A DNA stretch of 64,000 nt from Epichloe hybrida (lineage: Eukaryota; Ascomycota; Sordariomycetes; Hypocreales; Clavicipitaceae), in contig JAFEKR010000018.1 of NCBI GenBank assembly GCA_019022495.1, positions 930,001-994,000 of the forward strand. The letters run 5' to 3'. The notes under the pieces are model-generated. The model was not told the DNA's origin and did not search any database. It saw only the letters and a list, made by a program, of their open reading frames with translations. Made by a program: the position numbers and the translations under genes. Positions 36,041 to 47,433 of this stretch are shown here, one piece after another (within the stretch, counting starts at the first letter, position 1; every line of letters begins with the position of its first letter).

Positions 36041-37285
36041 ATGGGGTTCACGAAGCCGCCTGTTCAGGCGCTGAATGCAGCGAACAAGACCAAACGGCAG
36101 GAACTCTACATCCAACACAAGAAGGCATCTGGCAAGGAGCGAAGAGAAGCACGACACCGTCGCAGAAAAGCCGAAAATCTAGAACCTGCCCTCAAGGCAG
36201 CGCGACTCAGCAAAAACAAGACTCTTACGTTAGATCAAAAGCGAGTATGGGATCAAGGTGACGATGATACTCTGGGAGCTCAGGTCGATTTGGACCAACT
36301 GAGGAGGCGGCAGATGGAGGAGGCTGAGGCTGAAGAGCGAACGGCCCTCGACGCGGAAATGAAAGATGGCGAGGATGATGAAGACGACAATGACAGTATG
36401 CTGGAGTCAGAAGATGAAGAAGACGAGGAAATCAAGCAGGCTGCCATGGAGAAGCAACGGGACAAGCGTGCGAAACGAGATCACAGCATTGCTCCTTCAA
36501 CAACAAGCACAAACCTCGACTTGACGCCAGCTGCCCTGGCATTGAAGTTTCCAACACTATTCAGCGACGTTCCTACACCAGACCCGAAGGTCCTCGTCAC
36601 CACGTCTCTTAACTCCACCATTCACTACGAGGCTCAACTGTTAAGCACACTCTTCCCCAACAGCACCTACATTCCTCGATCAGCACATCGCTACGGACAC
36701 AAGTATTCCCTGAGGGAGATATGCAAATATGCCATCAACAGAGAGTACACTGCCGTTCTCCTCATCAAAGAAGATTTGAAGAAACCCACTGGGATGTCCG
36801 TTGTTCATTTGCCCGCTGGGCCAACTTTTCATTTCTCAATATCGAATTGGATCGAAGGCAGGAAGCTGCCTGGACATGGAAATCCAACCAACCACTATCC
36901 GGAGCTCCTGCTCAGCAACTTCAAGACGCCACTTGGTCTGCTCACTGCCAAGATTTTCCAAACATTATTCCCGCCTCGTCCCGAGTTTCAGGGACGTCAG
37001 GTCATTACCCTTCACAATCAACGAGATTACATCTTCGTGCGCCGTCATCGATACGTCTTCCGCGAGAAACGTGCTTCGGAGAAGAGTATTGTCGGGGCTG
37101 ACGGCATAGAGGTCAAAGGAGTAGAGGGCATTCGCGCTGGATTACAAGAGCTCGGGCCCAGATTTACATTGAAGCTGAGAAGAGTAGATAAGGGGATTGG
37201 ACGTGCAGGCAGCGAGGGCGAGGACGCTACCCAGTGGGAGTGGAAAGCCAAGATGGAGAAGGACCGCAAGAGGTTCAACTTGTAA
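36041..37285 (+). CDS. RPF1: Ribosome production factor 1, Brix-domain 60S assembly factor
   Basis: Rpf1 is a nucleolar Brix-domain protein needed for 27S pre-rRNA processing in the pre-60S particle. A single exon of 414 residues begins MGFTKPPVQALNAANKTKRQ. A basic helix (ASGKERREARHRRRKAE) and an acidic patch (DGEDDEDDNDSMLESEDEED) precede the Brix domain at about residues 185-390, with PKVLVTTSLN, YGHKYSLREICKYAINREYT, GMSVVHLPAGPTFHFSISNW, PELLLSNFKTPLGLLTAKIF and QVITLHNQRDYIFVRRHRYV. The length and order agree with fungal Rpf1. The start has the context CGACATGG and follows a short leader. It is co-arranged with NOC3. Confidence 0.95.
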   Translation: MGFTKPPVQALNAANKTKRQELYIQHKKASGKERREARHRRRKAENLEPALKAARLSKNKTLTLDQKRVWDQGDDDTLGAQVDLDQLRRRQMEEAEAEERTALDAEMKDGEDDEDDNDSMLESEDEEDEEIKQAAMEKQRDKRAKRDHSIAPSTTSTNLDLTPAALALKFPTLFSDVPTPDPKVLVTTSLNSTIHYEAQLLSTLFPNSTYIPRSAHRYGHKYSLREICKYAINREYTAVLLIKEDLKKPTGMSVVHLPAGPTFHFSISNWIEGRKLPGHGNPTNHYPELLLSNFKTPLGLLTAKIFQTLFPPRPEFQGRQVITLHNQRDYIFVRRHRYVFREKRASEKSIVGADGIEVKGVEGIRAGLQELGPRFTLKLRRVDKGIGRAGSEGEDATQWEWKAKMEKDRKRFNL

Positions 37286-37904
37286 ATACTCGCGTGTTTG
37301 GTCAGCTGCGGCAGTTCATGACTACTACCGAATTAATGGAGTATCAGATGAAGCTGAATTGTCCATGATCTTTTTCCTTTGTGCTCCCATCTTTTCCTTT
37401 CGGACTCACCGACAAATCGTTCATTTTGTTTTCATGTTCAAATTCGTTAAACTATGGATCGACCGTTTTCTTCCCTGACCGGATGCAACATCCCGTCAAG
37501 CATCCCGTCAAGCATCCCGTGAGGCATCCTCTTTGGAAAGTTCTGACGGTTTGGTGGTACTTGGCGGTACACAGAGAGTGACTCCACCAGCCAACCAAAA
37601 AAAAGCCCCAAAAAGCCCTCCGATTGGCTCTCTCTCCACAAGTTGCTGGCTGGGCTGAATTTCCTTATAGTTCATTGGAGCGCGCAGATGAAGTCAACGC
37701 TCGTGTTGTCAACGCCAACTTGCAACATTTCAGCCTGCGTGCATTGCTGCGTGCACTCTTCATATCAGCTTCGAGCATTGGATGAGTATATACATCAGAC
37801 TGTGAATGATAAAAGCAGGCAGACTGCGCCAATTTCCATGGCTGAGAGAAGCATGCCATGGTGATGCCACAGCGGAGCGTCCGAGGTCCATCGCACCTTC
37901 CAAC
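37286..37904. other. Intergenic region upstream of the nucleotide-sugar dehydratase
   Basis: This contains the 3' flank of RPF1 and the promoter of the next gene. A short tandem repeat of CATCCCGTCAAG/CATCCCGTGAGG units lies at about 37489-37530. No gene is seen. Confidence 0.6.
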
Positions 37905-39545
37905 ATGACACGCCGGCTGTTCAAAAAGCTGCAGTTGAGCGTGTCCCGCAAGTCACGCAGACAAGAAAAGGCCACCTCTTCAGTCTCGTCCCCGTCGCCA
38001 GAAATTGTGCCATCAATCCCTCATGATGTCGCCAACGGTGAGGCCAGTCTGTCTTCGTTGGGCAGGGGCAAACTACGTGTTTTCTGCGCCGCTAACAATG
38101 ACATCACAGGCAACGCGGCTGATGGCTCGCCCGAACATCTTCAAATCCTCGACGTATGGAAACAAGCACCCGTACTCAAGGGATCCACGAGTTTCGAGCC
38201 GCTGCCCGATGTGAAGAACATCATGGTGACTGGTGGCGCAGGCTTCATGTGAGTGGACGGCGACAAACATGAAAGTTTTCTTGAGTTGTCCGCGGCCAAA
38301 AAAAACTCTAAAAAGAACTGATTGACTGACTTTAGTATTTCTAATGGAGCAGAGCATCATGGGTTGTGCGCCACTTGACTCTCACGTATCCTGAAGCATA
38401 CAACATCGTGTCTTTCGATAAGCTGGACTATTGTTCATCCCTCAACAACACGCGTGTGCTCAACGATAGACGCAACTTCACATTTTATCATGGAGATCTC
38501 ACAAACCCAACCGAAGTCTTGGATTGCATGGAGCGCTACAATATCGACACGGTCTTGCATTTTGCTGCGCAGTCTCATGTGGACTTGAGTTTTGGAAACT
38601 CGTACAGTTTTACCCACGCCAATGTGTATGGGACGCACGTTTTGCTGGAGAGTGCCAAGAAGGTTCGAATCAGACGCTTCATACACGTATCTACGGATGA
38701 GGTTTACGGAGAAGTGAAGGAGGATGACGATGACTTGGTCGAATCCAGCATCTTGTCCCCAACGAACCCATACGCAGCGAGCAAAGCAGCGGCTGAAATG
38801 CTTGTCCAATCTTACAACAAGAGCTTCAAGCTCCCAACCATCATTGTTCGAAGCAACAACGTGTATGGGCCGCACCAGTATCCTGAGAGTCAGCCAGCAC
38901 TTTTCTTCCTTTTCTCAAACAAGGCTCCTGCAGATGAGTCTCTTCCAGATTGAAACTAACTTGTGTGTGTGTGCAGAAATCATACCAAAATTTACATGCC
39001 TTCTTCATCGAGGGCGGCCTGTTGTACTGCATGGTGACGGCAGTCCGACGCGACGATATCTCTACGCTGGAGACGCTGCTGATGCATTTGACACGATTCT
39101 TCACAAGGGCCAGGTTGGTCATATTTACAATGTTGGCTCATCTGACGAGACATCCAATCTAGATCTATGCGCCAAGCTTCTGGACACGATGGGGATAGGG
39201 CATGAGACGCCAGATGAATTTCGCAAATGGATCAAGTATACGCACGACCGGCCTTTCAACGACCGTCGGTATGCTGTCGATGGCACAAAATTACGAATGC
39301 TGGGATGGAATCAGATGACGAATCTTGAAGACGGCTTGAAAACGACTGCGGATTGGTATTGCAAGTATGGAGAATCATGGTGGGGAGACATAAGCCATGT
39401 TCTGACCCCATTCCCTATTGTGAGTGAAGGTCACATAATGCCAGACATTGAGCATCTGATGAAAGACGAACCCATGGGCCGTGCGGATGACTGTCTAGGC
39501 GTCGATGCGGTCAGGAAACAAAATACAAGTGGCCGAGACTTGTAG
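37905..39545 (+). CDS. NDP-glucose 4,6-dehydratase (RmlB / UDP-glucose 4,6-dehydratase-like)
   Basis: This is an extended short-chain dehydrogenase that converts a nucleotide-diphosphate glucose to its 4-keto-6-deoxy form, the first step to rhamnose-type sugars. Three exons (37905-38248, 38353-38888, 38977-39545) sum to 1449 nt and 482 residues. The first 105 or so residues are a Ser/basic extension absent from bacterial RmlB. The Rossmann motif is VTGGAGFI, spliced across intron 1. Next come HFAAQSHVDLSFGN, the STDEVYGE dehydratase acids, the YxxxK catalytic pair in NPYAASKAAAEML, NNVYGPHQYPEK spanning intron 2, and the substrate-binding VVLHGDGSPTRRYLYAGDAA. The C-terminus has DRPFNDRRYAVDGTKLRMLG. 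All key residues are present. UDP-glucose is the likely substrate in fungi (inference). An in-frame ATG at 37806 would add 33 residues; 37905 is preferred because MTRRLFKKLQ is a cleaner start. Confidence 0.9.
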
Positions 39546-40643
39546 CATTCTGCAGGAGACGGATATTTAGACGACGATTTATTCTTCAATCTACAGTCAG
39601 AAGAACGACCTAGTAATAGTCATGTTGCCAAGATTTAGGTGTAAAGTGTGGGGTGATGTATTGTACCTGAGCGACACGGGGAAAAAGGTTGCCTAGGGTT
39701 ATAGAACAGCAAAGCAACAAATTTGAAACAACGACAACATGAGCTTGGCCGGATCAGGTGCGCCCATCATCTCAAACTTGTGTGTATTACTCCGTATGTA
39801 GGTCGTTTGTTCATAGCTAGTAGGGCGCAGCGCACGTACGCACGGGTCGCGAAGCTCACCATTTACCCGGGGCATACCGGGAAAATATTTAACCGGACTG
39901 TACATGTAGCATGTCAAGTATGGATGATAACCCCATCGGGGCCAGAACAGAACCAAGGGGTTGATTTACACCGAGGGCGCGGGACACTCCGTAATGCATG
40001 ATACCGAAGAATTGACAAAGACCTGCAAGGTACCCGGTAAAAGCAAGCAGCCAAAGGGACGCGCATGGGTCGTCCGGCCACTCGGTGCGGGCCAGAACCA
40101 GCCATGTTACGGATTACATACACACTGGTTCTTCAATCCTTGACGATAGAGCGCCAGCCCAGCGCCGTCGCGACTTGTGCATGCATGTATGTACGTATGC
40201 GCGCGCGTGTGCCAGGGGGCAATCATGTGCTGGAATTATGTATGATGTTACTGATCAGACGGCGAGGGATCCCGAGTGCCTTGTTCTATGTATAGCAGCG
40301 CGTGTTGGTTGGCATGCCCATGCCCATGCCCATGCCGTCGTCCTGGATGGCTCTCGGCACTCGGTCGGAGTTCGGTATGGCTTGGTGGGTGACTGGGTGG
40401 CTTGTCCCAAGGCTTTGCTTTGTTGGAGAGAAACAGCCGAATCTCGATTGGCATGCAGATGCCAGTTCCCAGTTCCCTGTTCCTCGTGCGAACATCTGAG
40501 CGCTTCCCAACAAGTTCCTGTGTAGTATGTAGGCGCCTAAGAGGCCCCTTCCTCTTCAGTTTCAGGATCCACTACTAATCAGGATGCTGCGAATGACTCC
40601 ACAAAAGTCAGTGGTCCGTCCGGGACCGGGACCGGAATGTGTA

Positions 40644-40881
40644 CAGTCTAACCCCTGAATGATTTTACACTCGCTACAAACCCCACGCGGGGCAGCCACT
40701 ATCAGCTATGAGTGGCTATTATAATTGGAGATGTTAGGGATATTACAGGGGTTTAAAGATACTAAGTTATCCTAGTAAATAGCATGTAATCCAAGGTATC
40801 TTTTACCCCACCTAGTAATTTGTTATTAGCCTATTGCCCCTGGTCATGTACCTCATGTAAAATCATTCAGGGGTTAGACTG
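40644..40881. mobile_element. MITE-like element with 26 bp perfect terminal inverted repeats and TA target duplication
   Basis: The ends 40644-40669 and 40856-40881 are exact inverted copies of 26 bp, starting CAGTCTAACC and ending GGTTAGACTG. Both sides are flanked by TA (40642-40643 and 40882-40883), the target duplication of Tc1/mariner-type insertions. The interior (186 bp) is AT-rich and has no coding capacity. The size, perfect TIRs and TA flanks fit a non-autonomous MITE mobilised by a Tc1/mariner transposase elsewhere in the genome. The superfamily is inferred only from the TA duplication. Confidence 0.8.
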
Positions 40882-40896
40882 TATTATATCCTTATG

Positions 40897-41045
40897 TAAG
40901 CGTGTTCCACCTTGTGGAGTCGCGCGCACCAGGGTCTGTACATTATGTCATCAATCAGATAAAATAAAACTACTACATGTACATACATATGTAGAGATGC
41001 CCATAATTTGCGGGGCCTCGTTACCCACAAGGTGGAACACGCTTA
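40897..41045. repeat. Second inverted-repeat element, 21 bp perfect arms
   Basis: Arms 40897-40917 and 41025-41045 are exact inverted copies (TAAGCGTGTTCC at the left end). They enclose 107 bp including a TACATGTACATACATATGTA palindrome-rich stretch. It starts 15 bp after the MITE. It could be another non-autonomous element or part of a larger composite; no clear target duplication was found. Confidence 0.6.
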
Positions 41046-41666
41046 AGGAGATCTTGTCCTGACAGTCCTGTCGCACGGTGACAGAGCAATGACTCTTGCG
41101 CGCTGAGAAAGGTATGGGCTACTTAGCAGATCCCTGCCCTACATGTATGTACATGTACATATACTGCAGGTCCGTGCTTAAAAAAAAAAAAAGAAGGTCC
41201 CTGCAGCAGCCATCCGGTAGCCGCCGCACGCCAGACGCACTAGACACACCAGGCACCACACCACACATCTCGCTTCTTGCCGCTCCTCGCTCGCTTCTTA
41301 TGTACCTTTGATCCCCCGGCCTTCGTTCCACCACCTCTCTCGGGTAAATCACGCGTGTCCCTGCGTCAAACCTGCGTCAAACCTGCGTCCAGAAGTCCAG
41401 ACCCCGTCGCCGAGTGCCCCGAGCTGAACCCGTCTTATTACATACATGCTCGGCATCTTTCGATTTGCCGGCTGCTCGCAAAAAGGGACCATTTACGTGT
41501 TTCGCTGACACTTCACGGTGGGCCCCCCCCCCTGCACAAACCCACAAACCAACTACAACATCTAAGGCCAAGGCTGCCCTCGTCCGCGATCAGTTCAACA
41601 CCTACCACTTACTTTTAGCTGGTGCACCTAAAGTTCTTGACTGCCGACATCGATCACGTTGGGGAC

Positions 41667-43055
41667 ATGGAAGGCGCACGGCTGCACCTAACTCGACAAG
41701 CCAGTGGAGGCACATCCAAGGACGGCGGCGTGGGTGTAAACCAAGGAGTCCAGCCAACCATGGCAAGCATCTCCAGCAGTCACAATGACGTGCCCAGCTC
41801 TGACGATTGCTCCGATGAAGATGAAGATGGAGATGATGCGGGAAGTGAAGACTGTCATGGTTTGGACAGAGATTGTGAGATAAGGACATTGTATCCCCAG
41901 CGAGGTTATCATCGGCCGCCAAGTGAATGTGGGACAGCCTACACATCTTATTGTGAGAGAGCATATTCAGACAGGTAAGCCAACAGGGTTACTATATGTA
42001 TCCCCGGTAGAACATCATCATACCGATCCATCTCCATGGTGAATTTGGGTCAACGATGAAGCGACTAACCCAATCATCTCACTCTCTTCAGAGGCTCTTC
42101 AACACGGTCTCTGTGGGCGCGGGACCTTGATTATCGCGAAATCAATGGCAGAAGCTATTGCAGAAGCTACCACATGCCCAACGATGAGACTGAACAGCTT
42201 CGCCTCACAATTCAACACCAGGTCATCTTGCATGCCTTCGACGGGGAGCTCACATTGGTTCCTATCGACAATCCGTCGAATGTGCTCGATGTGGGGACCG
42301 GGACTGGCGAATGGGCGATACGCTTCGCAGAGCTCTATCCCGACTGTGAGGTTGTGGGAACAGACATATCGGCGATACAAGAAAGTCGTGGTGTTCCGAT
42401 AAATGTCTTCTTCGAGATTGAGGACGCAGAAGAGTGGGATCGACCTTCAGAGCACTACGATCTCGTCCATGTCCGAATGTTGGAAGGATCCTTCCGCGAC
42501 TGGCATTCCTTCTATGAAAACATCTATGACTCTCTCAAGCCCGGCGGCTGGGTTCAGATTTCGGACATGGATGGGAAGGAAGGCTCATATCAATTTTTCT
42601 CAGGCTTCCCCTCCGGCGCCCCCATCTTCCGCATCATGAAGGATCTCTTCGATGGAGCAGAGAGAGCCGGCCGCCCACGAGGCATCGCCCACCTTGATCC
42701 AGATCATTTCAGGCAGGCCGGGTTTGTTGATGTCCAGGTCATAGACAAGCATTTCCCCATGGCCATTCACGAAGACATGGTGGGCAAGCTATGGCTCATG
42801 GCATGGCTAGATGGCTTGGAGGCATACGCCCTGCGGACACTAACAGAAGAAGGGGGCTGGGATCCAGACGTTGCTCTGAGGGACCTTCGCGAAACGGCTC
42901 GGGAGCTTGCGAACCGTGCGCAGAATGAAGAAACGTGCAAGACCATGACGCTCACGATGCGTGTTATTGTGGCAAGAAAACCAGACGCCGCCGCTGTATC
43001 CCCCTCGTCTTCGAAGTCCTCGAGTAATATCACTCACTCCACAGAGCGAGTATGA
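41667..43055 (+). CDS. SAM-dependent methyltransferase, LaeA-like family
   Basis: Two exons (41667-41974, 42092-43055) sum to 1272 nt and 423 residues. Exon 1 encodes an acidic, disordered N-terminus (SSDDCSDEDEDGDDAGSED) with CEIRTLYPQRGYHRP. Exon 2 has the methyltransferase fold: motif I NVLDVGTGTGEWAIRFAELY, the acidic SAM-ribose residue in CEVVGTDIS, and the later motifs YDLVHVRMLEGSFRDW and LKPGGWVQISDMDG. The segment after the fold (HFPMAIHEDMVGKLWLMAWL) resembles LaeA/LAE1-like proteins. LaeA regulates secondary metabolism, but fungi have many paralogues, so this one's substrate and role are unknown. An in-frame upstream start at 41622 is possible. No biosynthetic gene cluster surrounds it. 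Confidence 0.82.
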
Positions 43056-43654
43056 AAAATCACTCGGCCGCCTTGAGCGACAAAAAAATTGGGATAGCTA
43101 AAAATGGGGGACGGACCTTCTATTCTCGTTTCGTCATGACAGCTTGGGATTGCGTGTAAGGAGTGAGTGTATCTTGGCGTTGTGGCGTATGTCCTACGTG
43201 TAAAAAAAGACCAAAGCGTTCCGGCGGAGAAGCTTGTTATTTATGGTGTCTAGGTATAGCGTTAGATCTTTGAAAGAGGAATCGACTCGGCCAGCAGTGG
43301 CTTTCAATCTTGTACTTAATTAATTAGCAATTCGGCTGCGCGCTTAATGAATGGCAGTATTGTGAGTTGTTAACGGTGATGTAATGATTCGTCTTCCGTC
43401 GCACCCCCCCCCCCCCCAAATTGTACAGACATATTACATACTCACACCCCATTGACTTGGCCCCAACGCTGCTGCGTCTGCGTCTGCGTCTGCGTGGGGG
43501 GTGCGTCCACACACGCATTGTAAGTGTGGGGACTTGGGAGCTCCTCCAACGACCAAACAACGACGACATCATTCATTCTTCTTTCATAGCGCAGACGTGA
43601 TCAATCTAACTGAGAGCGTGAGCAGCTCGGCGACACTGCCGCAGACTGTCATCG
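43056..43654. other. Intergenic region upstream of VPS18
   Basis: A C-rich run lies at about 43405-43420 and a GCGTCT repeat at about 43473-43495. It includes the VPS18 promoter. No gene is seen. Confidence 0.6.
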
Positions 43655-46600
43655 ATGTCCCTCGGTCCCAAAGACGGCTTCGCAGCCGGCGTCCCGACCG
43701 ACGATGGCGCCGGCGTTGATGACCTCCCCATCTTCAACGTGGAGCGCGTTGAGATGAACTTTTCCGTGACGGCCGAGTTTGTGTCTGCACAGGTAGCGAA
43801 CAATGTCATGATACTGGCCTTGTCCAACGGTCGCATCCTCCGAATCGATCTCAGGAGACCCGAAGATATTGATGGTAGGCGCCTGGAGTCGAGACCTGGA
43901 CACGGAGACAGCCCAGTCGCAGGGTCATGGGGGAAATCATCTGCTTATCTGCTTACCTGCTTACCTGCTTGACAGATATTGATCTCCCAAAACGAGCCTC
44001 CGAAATCGGTGTTATCCGTCGCATGTTTCTCGACCCGACCGCTTCACATCTGCTCATTTGCACTGCGCTCGGCGAGAACTACTACCTCCATTCACAATCC
44101 AGACAGCCGCGGCCGCTGAGTCAGTTACGGGGGGTTACAATCGAGAGCGTGGCATGGAACCCGTCCCTTCCGACGGCGTCCACCAGGGAGATACTCATCG
44201 GTGCCGCCGATGGCAACATTTACGAAGCATTTATCGAGACGTCGACCGAGTTTTACAAGAGAGAGGTCAAGCATCTCAAGAACCTCCATAAGCTTCCTGA
44301 TGGCTCCATCACTGGAATTTGGGTCGACGATATCAAGGGCAAACCGGATGTCCGGAGGGTCATGATAGGCACGCAGAGCAGACTGTTTCACTTGGTCGGC
44401 AAGATCGGCCGCAGTCACGACGGCAGTGGCTCTGTTTACACCAGATTGTTCGAGTCGGAGCAGCCCGTGATTCATGAGCTGCCGAGGACCCCCCTGGGAG
44501 GAAACTCTGCCCTCGTGGTTTCTCCTGATCCCGCGAGGCCAAATGCTCATGGCGCGGATGTACCAGACAGGGCTTATGCCTGGCTGTCGTCACAGGGTGT
44601 GTTCCACGGAACATTGTCCAACACACCACCAGACAACAGTCTCGGATCGAAGATCTTTTCCGAGTCGAAAGCAGTGTCCAAGTCTCAGATCATTGCATCC
44701 GAGTCAAGTGGGCGACGGAAGCCCGATACTACCGAGTCTATTGACGCCATTCTCCTCTCTCAATGGCATGTCATGAGTCTCGTTGGGAGCCGCGTCGTTG
44801 TTACGAACCGTCTGACCGGCAATGCCGTTTCGGAACATGATGTTTTAGCAGCTGGTCAAAGGGCGATTGCCTTCACCATGGACATGCAGGAGAGAACTTT
44901 CTGGCTCATCACGTCCGAGGACATCTTTGAGATTGTCGCTCGGGACGAAGAGAGGAACATTTGGCAGATAATGATGGGCAACGGGCAGTTTGACTCGGCG
45001 TTGCAGTACGCCCGCACACGGAATCAAAAGGAGACCGTCGCAGCAGCGTATGGAGACCATCTTGCCAAGAGGGGACACTGGTCCGAGGCGGCCACTCTCT
45101 ACGGCCGCAGTAACAAGCCATTCGAGGATATTGCTCTCAGCATCATCGACAACAACCAGCCTGACGCATTGAGACAGTTCTTGCTGACAAGGTTGGCCAA
45201 CACGAAAAAAACCGCCGTCATTCAAAGAGTCATTGTTGCCAGCTGGCTGGTGGAAGTCTTCATGGCCAAACTCAACTCCCTTGACGATACCATTCTTACG
45301 CAGGCTGAACTTTCCGAGAATCTAAATCCCGCGGAATCGAGCGAGTTGGCGGAATCGGTCAGGGCCGAGTACCACGACTTTGTCAAAAAGTACAAGAATG
45401 AACTCGACCGCAAGACGGTGTATGACATTATCAGCAGCCACGGCAGAGAGGGCGAGCTGTTGTACTTTGCCAATGCCGTGAACGATTACAACTACGTCTT
45501 GTCATACTGGGTTCAGAGAGAGCGTTGGCCAGAGGTCCTTGCCGTGCTGAAGAAGCAAACCGATGCCGACGTGTTTTACCGCTACAGCAGCGTGCTGATG
45601 ACCCATGTGGCGCAGGAGATGGTGGACATTCTGATGAGATTCCCCGACCTCATGCCTCGCCGTCTGATCCCAGCACTGCTCGAGTACAACCGGCGTTTTT
45701 CTGGCGAACCCGACTCGCACAACCAAGCAGCACGCTACCTGAACTACGTCATCTTCCAGCTCGGCTCAAAGGACGCCGCCATTCACAACACTCTCGTGTC
45801 CATCTACGCCTCGCACCCGTCCAAGGACGAATCCGGGTTGCTCTCCTATCTGCAAGCCCAGGGCGACGAACCGAGATACGACCCCGACTTTGCGCTGCGG
45901 CTGTGCATTCAGCATCATCGCACACTCTCATGCGTCCACATCTACACCAGCATGGGTCAATATCTGCAAGCCGTTGATCTGGCCCTGTCCCACGACGAGG
46001 TCGAGCTGGCGGCCGTCATCGCGGACAGACCGATGGCCAACCCGCCGCTCAGAAAGAAGCTCTGGCTGGCCGTGGCCCGCAAAGTCATTTCCAAATCGGA
46101 CGGCATCAAAGCCGCCATTGAGTTCCTCAAGCGATGCGACCTGCTCAAGATTGAGGACCTGATCCCCTTCTTCCCCGATTTCGTCGTCATTGACGATTTC
46201 AAGACGGAGATCTGCGAGGCACTCGAGGACTACAGCCGGAACATTGACAGCCTGAGGAAGGAGATGGACGAGTCCTCGCAGACGGCGAGCAACATCAAGA
46301 TGGACATTGCGGCCCTGGACCACCGGTATGCGATTGTCGAGCCGGGGGAGAAGTGCTACGTGTGCGGCCTGCCGCTGCTGAGCAGGCAGTTCTTTGTGTT
46401 CCCCTGCCAGCACTCGTTTCACTCGGACTGCATGGCGAAGAGGGTCCTGGAGCAGTCTGGGTACGGGAACTCGAAAAAGATACGGTCGTTGCAGACGCAG
46501 ATACACAAGGGGGTGGTGAGTGGGGCGAAGCGCGATGCGGTGGTTGCGGAACTTGATGCGCTTGTTGCGTCAGCATGGTATGTCTCATGTCTTTTTCTTT

Positions 46601-46764
46601 TTTTCTTTTTTTTTCAGCTCAAGTCAAGAGGTCATTCATCATCGAGTACACGACATGATGCTAACCCAAGTTCCTCTAGCCTTCTATGTAGTGACTTTGC
46701 CATCAAGCGAATAGACGAGCCGTTCATCACAGCCGACGACGACGCCGATGAATGGGCCGTGTGA
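43655..46764 (+). CDS. VPS18: Vacuolar sorting protein 18 (HOPS/CORVET subunit)
   Basis: Vps18 (Pep3) is a class C core subunit of the HOPS and CORVET tethering complexes at vacuoles and endosomes. Three exons (43655-43874, 43976-46577, 46680-46764) sum to 2907 nt and 968 residues, the normal length. The N-terminal Pep3/Vps18 beta-propeller includes NNVMILALSNGRILRIDLRR and MFLDPTASHLLICTALGENY. An alpha-solenoid with clathrin-heavy-chain-like repeats follows (YLNYVIFQLGSKDAAIHNTL, LRLCIQHHRTLSCVHIYTSM). A C-terminal RING-type zinc domain is split by intron 2: CYVCGLPLLSRQFFVFPCQH, SFHSDCM, and after the intron CLLCSDFAIKRIDEPF. All expected Cys and His residues appear. The start lies in the context TCGATGTCC. 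Confidence 0.95.
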
Positions 46765-47171
46765 GCTCTCTCCTCATTGCAGCCGGTGGGCTTATTGTTG
46801 TTGTATGTAATGAAGCGAGGAGACTCTCGGCAGCGGATGCCCCCTCGATTCTACGGACTAATAATTGACCGTTCATCTACCACGCGTGCCCAGTCCAGTA
46901 GTCATTGCGTGCTGCTGTTTCCATCCCTGGACCTCGTGACATACTCGTGATTTATGGAATGCTTACTAGAAGGGACCCATCCGACCGACGCCCGCAGTAA
47001 GCGCTTTATAGCGCATGCTACCGCCGTCCAGCACTACACTTGCAAACCACGGTTTCAGACGACTTGAGATGAAAGGCACGGAAGCATTCCCGTGGAGCAT
47101 TCCCGTGGCAGTGCCCGTTGAACGCATTTGTCATCGTGCACACGTCATCCGTCGCTGGCCCCCCCACCATG
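46765..47171. other. Intergenic region between VPS18 and the copia element
   Basis: This is the 3' flank of VPS18, GC-balanced and unlike the AT-rich element next to it. No gene is seen. Confidence 0.6.
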
Positions 47172-47176
47172 GCCAC

Positions 47177-47409
47177 TGTTGGACCGAGCAGCTAGGATCA
47201 GAAATGAAGGTGTGGATTGAGTTGCCCGATCCTATAAGAGGGCGCGGACTACAGTTTAAATAACTAAGTACCTATACTATAGGGTATGTAATCTGCCTAT
47301 ATAAACTATACTATGCATCTACTAAAGGTCCGGAAAAGTAACTAGTTAGGTAGGTCCTAGTGTCTAAGTTACCTATATGCAGTTAAGCGCTTACGGCGGG
47401 ATTCTAACA
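47177..47409 (-). repeat. Left LTR (3' LTR in element orientation)
   Basis: This 233 bp copy begins TGTTGGACC and ends TTCTAACA on the plus strand, giving TG...CA ends. Compared with the right LTR, its outer (left) end keeps C and G bases while its inner (right) end carries C-to-T and G-to-A changes. Confidence 0.92.
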
Positions 47410-47433
47410 CATCCCCCTAGGAGGCCTATAATT

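Larger units (their letters stand above)
39546..41666. other. 2.1 kb intergenic region with transposon-like inverted repeats
   Basis: No gene is supported. The region holds a 238 bp TA-flanked terminal-inverted-repeat element and a second inverted repeat (listed separately), a CCCATG repeat at about 40313-40338, and several TACATGTAC words near 39900, 40975 and 41141-41160. The last few hundred bases are C/T-rich and presumably contain the promoter of the methyltransferase gene. Confidence 0.6.
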
